A stretch of 64,000 nt of DNA, taken from assembly GCA_033807775.1 (NCBI GenBank), contig CM066326.1:86094873-86158872 (forward strand), in the 5' to 3' direction. This stretch comes from Saussurea involucrata (lineage: Eukaryota > Streptophyta > Magnoliopsida > Asterales > Asteraceae). The position numbers and the translations under genes are program-made. This document shows positions 55,331 to 64,000 of the stretch, one piece after another; position 1 is the stretch's first letter; the number at the start of each line of letters is the position of its first letter. The notes under the pieces were generated by a model. The model was given only the letters and a program-made list of their open reading frames with translations. It searched no databases and was not told where the DNA came from.

Positions 55331-55380
55331 TTACAATAAAAAAATTATCACCCGCCGCATCGCGCGGGCATACTGACTAG

Positions 55381-55887
55381 TTATTATAATAAAAATACTT
55401 TTAGTGTGTGGTTGTAGTTGTTTTTTAGTGTTCATTGAAGATGCCTTAAAAAAATATAAATATTGACGCCATAACGATTAACGACGGAATGAGATCATAG
55501 TTAGCATTTACAATTTATTAAATAAAAATGTACGTAACTATTTAAGATTATGGGTGGCAAAAAGTGATCCAACCTGTCAATTCAACTCGAACTCAACCCA
55601 AAATTAGCAGGTTGGGTTGAGATTTTCAACCCATTTAGGTTAAATGGGTCAACCCGTCTAACATATTTATGTAAATGGGTTGGGTTGACATTTTCGACCT
55701 GATTTCAACCCAATTTCAACCCGATTTTGACCCATTTGCAACCTGTTACCCATTTCAACTCGATTTCAACCCATTTGCAACATGTTTTCAACCAATTTAT
55801 ACTTAAATGTACGAATTGCTATTATATAAAAAATTTAAGACAATCATCCAAGCCTTTTTATCAAGTAGTATAGATTTATCACTATTA
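55381..55887. other. Non-coding interval with GGGTTGA repeats
   Basis: From 55555 to 55800 it is built of GGGTTGA/TCAACCC phrases in both orientations, the interior of a decayed non-autonomous DNA element. No gene. Confidence 0.45.
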
Positions 55888-56272
55888 TAGCATCTCCAAC
55901 AGCTTCTCTAAAATAGAGAAAATTGAATTTTTTTCTCTATATTGCTCTAATAGCTTCTCTATATTGTTCTCTAAAATATAGAAAACTAGAGAAAGCTTCA
56001 AGTTTAGAGAATTCTCTAAAACTTGCTAGATGGAGAGAAAAATTACCTTTTTATTCATTTCCACGAATAGGATTGAGTTATCATTATTTTATATAAACTC
56101 TTTTTAAAAAATGTATTGGAATGATAAATTTAAATAATATTTTAATAATATAATGGATGTTGAAATCTCTAAAATAGATAATTTGTTGGAGCTAAATATA
56201 ATTCATTCTAAGGATTTTGACTTTTAAGTCCCTATTTTAATTTTTTTTATAGAAAATCTGTTGGAGATGCTC
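55888..56272. mobile_element. Tourist-like MITE, GAGCATCT family, copy B
   Basis: The ends are AGCATCTCCAACAGCTTCTC and CTGTTGGAGATGCTC, with TTA at 55885-55887 and 56273-56275. The interior has TCTCTA/TAGAGA repeats. Confidence 0.75.
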
Positions 56273-56373
56273 TTATTAACCTGTCATTCTAACTTAAATT
56301 GGTTTTAGGTTCGGTTAAGAGTTTTCCAGAACATAGTATTTCGGTAGGGCTCTTGCAAACCATCTCAACATAA

Positions 56374-57081
56374 GACCACCCACACAAGGCTTTCAAACAC
56401 ACTTGCAAATGGTCTTGGCGTCGGTATTTGAAAGCCACGTCAGAAACCAATTGCAACACTTGCAATTGTCATTGCAAGGCCACATCATCCCATCTTCTAT
56501 TTATTTAAATAAACTAAATTATAATATTTATTAAATTATATATTAAATGGTTATTGAAAACAATAAACTTTATAAATATCAATATAAATTTATTTTTAAT
56601 TAATTTAATTATTCTTATTTAAAAAATATTCTATTTATTTCTATATGTTGTTTTTTATATGAATTATATACAATATAATTAAATTAACTTTCACCATCAA
56701 ATTTTATAATTACTTAAAATTACTATTATACATATTAAAACATACAATACCGATAAAATTTAATAAATTATATATTAAATTAAATCAATGAACTATAAAA
56801 TAAATAAAATGATTGTATTGTATTATTATATCATATATTAATCGTTTATTTGAAATTAATGTTTATATTTTAATTAACATTAAATTAAAATAAATAATTT
56901 TATATATTATGTTATATTAATTAAAAAATAAAATGTATAATAATTTATAAAGTAATTAATAAATGTTGTAGTGGAGATCACTTTTGAAAGTGTAGGTGGA
57001 TTGCATGTGTGTGGAAGGTAATTGCAAAAGCTGATGTGGCACAATTGAAAGTGTAAATGAATTGCAGGGATGTGGATGGTC
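56374..57081. mobile_element. PIF/Harbinger-like MITE
   Basis: The ends are GACCACCCACACAAGGC and GGGATGTGGATGGTC, with TAA at 56371-56373 and 57082-57084. 708 bp, extremely AT-rich interior, no ORF. Subterminal TGCAATTG and CACTTTC motifs are repeated. It resembles the 4035-4746 element in size and terminal motif. Confidence 0.7.
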
Positions 57082-57265
57082 TAACTCATGTATAACTTAA
57101 CTGAAAGTCAAAAGTGACGTGTTCTACAATAAATTGTCCTTTATAAAAAATGATGTCTTATTTTAAAAAAAAAGTAACACGTAAACAGTGGGATGGAATG
57201 AAACGTTTTATGTCAAATAAGTTGTAATGATTTTTTTTTTAAATTAAAATAGTCAAAAATCTGGT

Positions 57266-57578
57266 CTTAGGAGGTGTTTGGGATTGCTTATTTAAAATAT
57301 TTATTGACTTATTTCGTTTTGTCATCGTTGATAAACAGTTTTTAGTATTTGAATGGAAAAAATGTTTATACCAGTTCGACAATGGTAATAATGAGTTTTT
57401 GATAAGTTACTCTCTTGTAACCTGTTTCGGTATGGTACCATCATAAGTTACTCTATTCTAACTTATTTTCTTATTTGTCAAACACTAAAAAAATCAACTT
57501 ATTAGTTTATTACATTCTGATACCATCGTAAACTAATCCAAATGATTTTTTATAAAACTTTACTTTAATACTATATAA
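57266..57578. mobile_element. Fragment of GTGTTTGGGATTGC MITE family
   Basis: It begins GGAGGTGTTTGGGATTGCTT, as in the element at 17564, and is followed by AACTTATT repeats. The right part is displaced by the MITE at 57579, and no clear right terminus was found after it. Confidence 0.45.
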
Positions 57579-57846
57579 GAGCATCTCCAACAGCTTCCCT
57601 ATTTTGGAGAAAATGAGAAATATGAGGATTTTGGTCCTAAACTCATCTTCAACAGCTTCCCCAAACCCTTTTTCATTTTGGAGAAAGTTGGAGATTCTCT
57701 AAAATTTTCTCCATATTTGGAGAATACCCCAAAACTAGAAATCCCTAAAATGAGGATCTGTTGAAGATGGAAGCAATTTTTTTTGGGGATTTTGACTTTT
57801 GCTTTCCTATTTTGGAAAAAATTTAGGAAAGCTGTTGGAGATGCTC
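57579..57846. mobile_element. Tourist-like MITE, GAGCATCT family, copy C
   Basis: The ends are GAGCATCTCCAACAGCTTCC and GAAAGCTGTTGGAGATGCTC, with TAA at 57576-57578 and 57847-57849. 268 bp with near-perfect terminal repeats, the freshest of the four copies. Confidence 0.85.
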
Positions 57847-57899
57847 TAAGTTGATAAAAATTGCTACAAAAAAAGTTGTTATAAAAAAGTAAAATTTGG

Positions 57900-58055
57900 G
57901 AGATGTAGTGGAAGCTCGTCTATCTAGGCATTGCCAAAACCCTTGTGACCAGATTCACATGCGATGACTCCAGACCATTCATGGTCGTCCGGGAATTAGT
58001 TGGTGTACGTAAGCTGGCCCGAAAACTCACGGTTACAAAATAAAATAAAATAAAA
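57900..58055 (+). mobile_element. Degenerate SINE
   Basis: It has phrases typical of a plant tRNA-derived SINE body: CCTTGTGACCAGATTCACATG, GTCGTCCGGGAATTAGTTGG and GTAAGCTGGCCCG. A related piece lies at about 60870-60990 (GGGATTAGTCGAGG). No target duplication is seen. Confidence 0.45.
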
Positions 58056-58199
58056 TTATATCTACCAAACATAACTAAAATGAAATTTGATAGAAATCAT
58101 GAATAAAAGGAAGGAAAATGAAAGTTAACATGTAAACAATGTGGGAAATGAAATGGTTTTTATATTTCTACTCTTTTATCTTTTATTTTTTGGTGAGAT

Positions 58200-58420
58200 T
58201 AGTATAAACGATGACACCACCATTGAAACTCTTGTCCAATATTCACTCCCCTTTTCTCATCGATCGAAATTGACTCCAAATTTGTTTCATTGTTTGTAAA
58301 ATTTCAGCCAAATCTTCAATCCAACACGCATACGTGAAGAACTCATGACGTTATCCAATTGTAATTTCGAACCTCCCATGTTTTTTCTTTTGCTTTAATT
58401 TCGGATTATCTTTGATTATT
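58200..58420 (+). other. Possible 5' UTR exon of the DUF1644 gene
   Basis: Around 58200-58380 the base composition and GTAA/TTTCAG sites suggest a transcribed, GC-richer exon, and a 3' splice acceptor (TATTACAG) lies 8 nt before the ATG at 63204. A long 5' UTR intron is common in this family, but this link is conjecture without transcript data. Confidence 0.2.
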
Positions 58421-58964
58421 ATGTGTTGATCTGGTTTCCTTCTTCTGTATAATCTATTGATGTTAATTGTTACCACTACCTGATCGTGCAATTTCAGTTT
58501 GGTTCATTGACAAATTATTGAGATTGGTACATATTGAATTGTTTTCTAGGGTTAGGGTTTCTGTTAGATGAATTGCTATAATTTACTGTCTTAAACGATC
58601 TGTTGAATTTGTTCATTAAGAGCAAAAAATTTACATAATTGTGTGATAATTTTCTTAAATTAATATTGTTGAGCAGAAGTTAGGGGTTATAAATCTTAAA
58701 TAAGTTGATACTCCATTTTTTTATAAAAATGATAGACCACTTTTTGTATGTTCTGTTTGACAAGGGATATGGAAATGTGAGGGCTAAGTTACTTGCATAG
58801 GTGGTTTAATCGTTTTAGTATCACTCTTATAGACGGTTTAATCGTTTGAGCGATGTTTATGTTGTTGTGACTTGTGAGGATCCTAAGTCACTTGTATATT
58901 GATATAAGTTCGGACTGAAGGCTGTTTACAGTCTCATGTTTGTTAGTCACTAACATCGGTTATA

Positions 58965-59225
58965 TATATATATAGGGTCAGGTTAGGGGGAAAACCGTAA
59001 AAAAAAAGGAAAACAGAGGAACACCCTGGTAGTCGTTCATTTGGACGATATGCATCTGTGCATTCAAGTAATTTGTAACATACACTGATACACACGTGCA
59101 TAAAAAAAAACAGCGTATGCACAGGTGCATACCGTCCAAATGAACGACTACCAGGGTGATCCTCAATTTTTAATTTTCTTTGAGATTTTCCTCTGAACCT
59201 CTCTCTCTCTCTATATATATATATG
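58965..59225. mobile_element. Palindromic element flanked by (TA)n
   Basis: The arms at 59023-59047 and 59133-59157 are a perfect 25-bp inverted repeat (ACCCTGGTAGTCGTTCATTT is its first part), with TGCATCTGTGCA-type motifs between. It is bounded by TATATATATAGGG and CTCTCTCTATATATA. Confidence 0.65.
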
Positions 59226-59248
59226 CATGCATGTATATATATATATAT

Positions 59249-59288
<40 letters not shown>

Positions 59289-59290
59289 TT
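59206..59290. repeat. TA, AAAG and GA microsatellites
   Basis: A compound simple repeat on the right side of the hairpin element. Confidence 0.9.
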
Positions 59291-59425
59291 GGTTTCCGGT
59301 AAGAATAATAGTTATCGTGAGAAGGGTAAGAAAGGATCTCCATGCTTGGATCGATCCTAACTGAAGATCATCTGAAAATACCTTTCTAAGCTAATTCATG
59401 GGTTATATTGACTATTGAGATTTAA

Positions 59426-59739
59426 GGGCCTTTACCAAATGCTTACTTGAGTAAGTGCATACCAAGTCACATTACCTTATCAGATGAATATGGCAAAGAT
59501 CAAGAATCTTATCCGGTAAGAGCTAAGACAATTAAGGCAAGGACTGATAGTCTTACCCGTTATTCCGGTAAGTGATGGTGAAGACTTTTACCACGGTTAG
59601 CGCTTACCGGAAAAACTGTTACATACAATACCATTTTGATGAAGTAAAATCTTACCCGGTAAGTAAGTGATAGTGTTGAATCTTACTGGTAAACGCTTGC
59701 CCGAGCGCTTACCCGGGTAAGCGTCAGGTAAACGGCCCC
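59426..59739. mobile_element. Tourist-like MITE rich in GGTAAG/CTTACC
   Basis: The ends are GGGCCTTTACCAAATGC and AGGTAAACGGCCCC, with TTA/TAA flanks. Related to the copies at 3034 and 23396. Confidence 0.75.
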
Positions 59740-61205
59740 TTAATCAACGCTAATTAAAAGTGATCAAGGGTCCAAATCCCTTCTTACACTTCTCACCTTA
59801 CTCCTATTCTCACAGGATCCTTCGTCTATGTATATATGTATATATATATGTATATATATATATATGAGTTGAAGTTCTTGAACTCATATTATTAAAACCC
59901 TATTATAGCTTTTGGTTTATAAATTGGAATATTATGCACATGACTATTCCTTTCAATTCCGTGGTACAACTGCAGGTGTTTGCACTCATAGGGTTTTGTG
60001 ATTCAAGGTAGATTCGGAACCAATAGTTTTTTTTTTTCAGTTTCAAGGCAGTGCTCTTCCCTAATTTATTCCTCGCATTTACATATCCCTTTTCTCGCAG
60101 AACATACACAAAGTGGTCTATCATTTTCAGAAAAAAATGGAGTATCGACTTATTTATAGTTTATAACCCGTAAATCTCTGCTCTAACAATATCAGGCAAT
60201 ATTCATTGAAGAAAATTATCACAATCATATAAATCCTTTTGCACTTAAATGGAGAAAATCATGCTAGAATTCAACACATCGTTTTAACATCGTAAATTAT
60301 AACAATTAATCTAATAAAACCCCCAACCCTAGCTTTAAATTCAATTTGTACTAATCTCAACAATTTGTTGAGGAACCAACACTGAAATTGCACCTAAAGG
60401 TTATCAACTAATGACAACATCAATGGACTGTACAAATATTTATTTGATGCATTAGACTATTGAGTGACAACTGTTTTCCAAGATACAACAATGTCAATTA
60501 AAGATTTAGAACGTAATAATTCTGATCAAATTGCATTTTCTTGGTGAGTATAGATATATAAACAAACGACTCCTTGTTTCATACCATAATTGTATGATAT
60601 TGTTCATCATTTCTTTCTATTTGAGATATCCTCTTCATTTTACACCCAGTGGCCCTAAGGATACAAAGGCAAATTCCTCACCTTTAGTGAGGTTTGAACC
60701 CTTGACCTCTTAGGAGACTGGGCACTATGGGTAACCTAGTTATTGTTGGGCAAATGACCGTTTGGTTAAAGCAGCAGTGTTACCGGGAGTCCACAAATAA
60801 GATAAAATAGAATGTTATATTGAAATGCAAAGTACCTTCTTTTTTGTGTTAAGATCTTTTTTTAGTTCATCATCATGATGATCCTTGTTGTTTTGTTGGA
60901 TGTTGGACTCTTCCCCATAGGTCACCCCATGGGATTAGTCGAGGTAGTTGGTTCGGGCGCCCATGGTTACCCTCCCCCCCCTCCCCCCAAAAAAAGAAAA
61001 GAAAAAAGAATTATGTTTTTGATTGGTTGATTGTCCTTTTATTATGTTGATTCTACGTTGTTAACTGCAGCTAGCCCTTGGGGTGTTCTGTTCTCCAGTT
61101 TAGCGTGTCCTTTCTACCTTGAATATTCAAATTCTTTTGGGATTTTTTGTTTAATTGGTGTCATACACTCGTATGCAATTAATTACCCAATTAAGTGTGC
61201 TACTT
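59740..61205. other. Non-coding interval with SINE remnants
   Basis: It contains TA repeats (59826-59865), a tRNA-like fragment on the minus strand at about 60650-60760 (GGTTCAAACCTC, relative of 28597) and a C-rich tract at 60973-60988. No gene is recognised in the AT-rich remainder. Confidence 0.4.
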
Positions 61206-61740
61206 GGCTTTAGTTTACGGGGTATTTTACCAACACAAACCGGCTAAGAGTCACCACCCTCACTTACCTTAAGATTCTCAGTCAGCAAAACGACACAGTA
61301 AAATTGTTGGCAAAGACAATCACCTCTGACCGGGTAATCGTTTCTTACCCAGTAAGAGGCAATAAGGGGATGCTTACTTATAGCTTAATGAGCTTAATGG
61401 TCTGGGCGACTTATTCGCTCAACCATACATGAGTGTTTTTTATGGCTTAATTGTTAAGTCATTAAGCAAAATTGGCTATATGGAATAAGGCATGACCCCT
61501 CACTTGTCCCCATTACGCCACCTCAAACAAATTAATACCATAAATGCCCAAAAATAATCCAAACCTGTCTCTATCCACCCTCAAACACATTGGTCTCCCG
61601 TCCCTCAGATAGACAAGTTTTATCTAGATAGACAACTTAAGCCATACAAGGCTTAATGTAAAAAGAAGTAAACAACCCCTAAGTGTTTAGTTACCCGGTA
61701 AAAGGCATTAGGTGTTTAGCAAGTCTTCATTTTTAACTTA
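61206..61740. mobile_element. GGTAAG-rich MITE interrupted by another MITE
   Basis: The left part (61218-61365) and right part (61680-61735) share CTTACC, TACCCGGTAA and TTACCGG-type motifs of the 3034 family and are separated by the element at 61366-61679. Outer ends are not exact. Confidence 0.5.
61366..61679. mobile_element. MITE, GAGCTTAATGG family, nested
   Basis: The ends are GGGGATGCTTAC and AGTAAACAACCCC, with TAA at 61363-61365 and 61680-61682. Internal motifs are shared with the element at 12872. Confidence 0.7.
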
Positions 61741-63203
61741 GGTATTAACCATTAAAAGGCAATAATTTCTTTTAAATTGTAGGTATCCTATAATTCTAAG
61801 CTTTTGTTTGTACCGTCTCCGTTCTTAACATGTCCACAATGAAAAAGGCACAAAGTTTAAGTAAATGAAAATTTTACCCTTAATAATAAAGGGATTAATG
61901 AAATTCTTTATCTCATATTGAGGGTAAAATTGGAAAATAGGCCTTCACTTTTGAAATTAGACACATGGACACTTATTTTGGGACTGAGGGAATATATTCC
62001 AGGCTAAATAAAGCAAGACATAAACAAATATAAGGTAAGATGAACAGATGAATGCTTATCCGTTTTTTATCTTGTTCGTTTTATTTGGATGTCGCCTTTT
62101 CAGTGTATTACGGTGTTATGCCAAATAAAGTTGGGCATGATAGAACCCAACTTTCTTGCTTGATTTTTTTATCGGATTTTCATTAATTTCTACTTGTATT
62201 ACATGTTTTTATCTTGCTACATTGTCTGCTTCCACTCCATTTCATCGTGCACACACCATGAATCGTTTTTCAACGTGTTTTATATCCTTTTCACCTGTTA
62301 TATTACCTATTTTATTGCTTGCTTGCTTGCACACACCTTTGAGTTGGGCACGAGTCCGGGTCTTCACGGAAACAGCCTCTCGATCCTTGTGGTTGACGTA
62401 AGGTATGCATACGTCCTACCCCTCCCAGACCCTACTTTCAAGCGGGATTTACTGGGTTCGTTTAGTTTGGTTTCTTTGTTGCTTTTCTATTCAATGTGGT
62501 TCTTATTAAGGGTTATTTACCTAAATGACCTCCTAAAAAGTGATTTTTTAAATACATGACCTTCCGACAAGTTTCTAGGTATTCTTGTGGAGTAATTATC
62601 ATAAATAGCCATATTGGTTTAAGTTTTTTAAAATTTAACCACCATTTTTTTCTTCCAAAAATGTCCGGAATCCCGCAAGTCTGACACTGCAAGCCACCTT
62701 TTTCTTGAGGTGTGATAAATTATGAGAAAAAAACCTTTTACGCCCCCCTAGTCAAAACCGCACCTTGTGGTTTTCCTAAAAATCCGTATTTTCGTCAGAA
62801 AAAATCTGATTTTGTCATAAAAAGTCTGACACCGCAAGCCACTGCAAGGGAAAGGTGGCTTGCGGTGTCAAGCTTGCGGGATTCCGGACATTCTTGAAAA
62901 AAGTTAAATTTGAAGGCTAAATTTCAAAAAACTTAACCCAATATGGCTATTTATGTTAATTTCTCTATTCTTGTGTATGGAAGTGACATTCTTTACATTC
63001 TTCTGTTAACCAGTGACATTCTCAAATCTGTCGGGGAAAAAACCTGGCAGGTCATTTAACCAAAGGATCCATTTTATTAATAGTTGCAATGTTTTTTAGT
63101 TTTTTAGTTTTTTTTTTTTAATTTTATATTGGATTTGCTTATGGTTAATCATTTGGTTTCTACTCATTAAGATGTTTTTAAGTACCGTATTACAGTGAAA
63201 TCA
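61741..63203. other. Upstream region of the DUF1644 gene with SINE remnant
   Basis: A 5'-truncated SINE of the Au/TS type is visible at about 62340-62480 (GAAACAGCCTCTCGATCC, CCCTCCCAGACCCTACTT, GGGATTTACTGGG). At 62620-62960 lies an inverted repeat: GCAAGTCTGACACTGCAAGC and its complement around CTTGCGGTGTCAAGCTTGCG. No gene is seen. Promoter elements of the downstream gene cannot be placed. Confidence 0.45.
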
Positions 63204-64000
63204 ATGGCTAGTAGAAAACGGAAAATCCCAAATGATGCCGAAATTGGTGCACTCCACAAAGAATGGGATGAAATTTCTTGCCCGATATGCATGGACCACC
63301 CGCACAATGCCGTTCTTATCATGTGCAGTTCTCACGAGAACGGCTGCCGATCGTTCATTTGTGACACAAGTTACCGCCACTCCAATTGTTTGGATCGGTT
63401 CAAGAAACTCGTACCCGATAGCAGCCCGACTCCCGCTAGTTTGTTAACGGAAAACGATAACTCAACTGAACCTAACGGAAATCATGAATCAATCGAACCA
63501 GATGCAATTGTGGAGTTTGGTGGTGGCCCGTTAGGAGCCGTAGATTCCGATCATACGTCGAGTTCGAGCTCGAGTTCGAGTTTGAAGTGCCCGTTGTGTC
63601 GAGGAAGTGTGTCGAGATGGGAAGTTGTGGAGGAGGCTCGGCAGTATCTGAATTTAAAACCGCGAAGTTGTTCTCAAGAATCGTGTTCGTTTTCCGGAAA
63701 CTATCGGGAGCTTCGTCGGCATGCTAGGCGGGCCCACCCGATGGCCCGCCCGTCTGACGTGGACCCGTTACGCGAACGGGCTTGGAGACGGCTCGAGCAC
63801 CAGAGGGAATATGGGGATATAGTTAGCGCGATTCGGTCAGCTATGCCGGGTGCGGTTGTTTTTGGGGACTATGCGATCGAGAATGGAGATAACCATAACC
63901 GCCTAGCTGGCGGTGGCAGTGATAGTAGGGAGAGGGGCGGAGGTGAGGGCGGCAATAATGGACATTGGTGGACTGCGTTTTTCTTGTTTCAGATGATTGG
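63204..64000 (+). CDS. DUF1644 zinc-finger protein, 3' end beyond the window
   Basis: An open frame from ATG at 63204 to the window end (265 codons so far) with no intron. The N-terminal motif CPICMDHPHNAV (from residue 26) begins a Cys/His set: C26, C29, C41, C48, C53, H59, C62, with CDTSYRHSNCLDRF. After an acidic/Ser linker a second pair C129/C132 (KCPLCRG) follows, then a C2H2-like C156-X4-C161-X11-H173-X4-H178. This layout is the DUF1644 family of plant-specific proteins, a possible RING-like zinc binder whose role is poorly defined; some members are linked to stress responses. The aromatic segment WWTAFFLFQM near the end is also typical. No lesion is visible. Codon GC is much higher than the surrounding repeats, as expected of a real gene. 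Confidence 0.92.
   Translation, partial: MASRKRKIPNDAEIGALHKEWDEISCPICMDHPHNAVLIMCSSHENGCRSFICDTSYRHSNCLDRFKKLVPDSSPTPASLLTENDNSTEPNGNHESIEPDAIVEFGGGPLGAVDSDHTSSSSSSSSLKCPLCRGSVSRWEVVEEARQYLNLKPRSCSQESCSFSGNYRELRRHARRAHPMARPSDVDPLRERAWRRLEHQREYGDIVSAIRSAMPGAVVFGDYAIENGDNHNRLAGGGSDSRERGGGEGGNNGHWWTAFFLFQMI

Larger units (their letters stand above)
26509..55380 (+). mobile_element. Helitron 2, non-autonomous, split by a nested LTR element
   Basis: The 5' end is TCTATTCTATCTTATTAAAA at 26509, preceded by A. The 3' end is the hairpin CCCGCCGCATCGCGCGGG followed by CATACTGACTAG ending at 55380, with T after it. Both termini are nearly identical to Helitron 1. Removing the LTR element at 28960-52308 leaves about 5.5 kb. 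It contains fragments of a CCB1-like gene and a coiled-coil protein gene, a SINE and no Rep/helicase ORF. Confidence 0.8.

Noticed and set aside
63232..63447. 71-codon ORF
   Set aside because: It is a shadow frame inside the DUF1644 coding sequence.

Overview
This is a window of plant nuclear DNA: AT-rich, intron-bearing, and dominated by nested transposable elements. The genes (an LSM5-type Sm-like gene, a DUF1644 gene and a small conserved gene) and the repeat families point to a eudicot. The large copia element, with a long third ORF after pol, suggests Asteraceae, but that is from general familiarity and not from a search.

Layout. (1) 1-13.4 kb: a Helitron-type end, a 442-bp tandem duplication, one three-exon gene (4988-6402, minus), and many small elements: SINEs with target duplications, Tourist-like MITEs with TTA/TAA duplications, hairpin elements sitting in (TA)n tracts, a PIF/Harbinger deletion derivative, and a TRIM carrying a hAT-like MITE. 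(2) 13.5-16.7 kb: a complete four-exon LSM5 gene (minus), with a MITE 28 bp upstream of its ATG. (3) 17-21.5 kb: MITEs, some nested, and a hAT transposase remnant. (4) 21506-55380: two Helitrons of one family lie head to head, 58 bp apart. Helitron 1 (21506-26450, minus) carries interleaved fragments of lumazine synthase and a PIP5K. Helitron 2 (26509-55380, plus) carries fragments of a CCB1-like chloroplast protein and of a coiled-coil protein. (5) Inside Helitron 2 is a 23.3-kb LTR element (28960-52308, TSD TAAAG) with no coding capacity of its own. Its interior hosts a full-length, coding-competent Sirevirus-like copia element (31754-44574, minus, TSD GTGTG), and its 3' LTR hosts a solo LTR (49510-51780, TSD GTTAC). 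(6) 55.4-63.2 kb: more MITEs, SINE remnants and microsatellites. (7) 63204-64000: the 5' part of a DUF1644 zinc-finger gene, cut by the window end.

The order of events reads from the nesting: Helitron 2, then the non-coding LTR element (LTRs differ by about 1 percent by eye), then the copia element (LTRs identical apart from one G in a homopolymer) and the solo-LTR parent. The strongest candidates for a second look are the hairpin-forming CCACCGAA/TTCGGTGG arrays of the copia element, which recur in its LTRs, in a spacer and inside its coding region, and the shared chimeric-junction architecture of the gene fragments in the two Helitrons.
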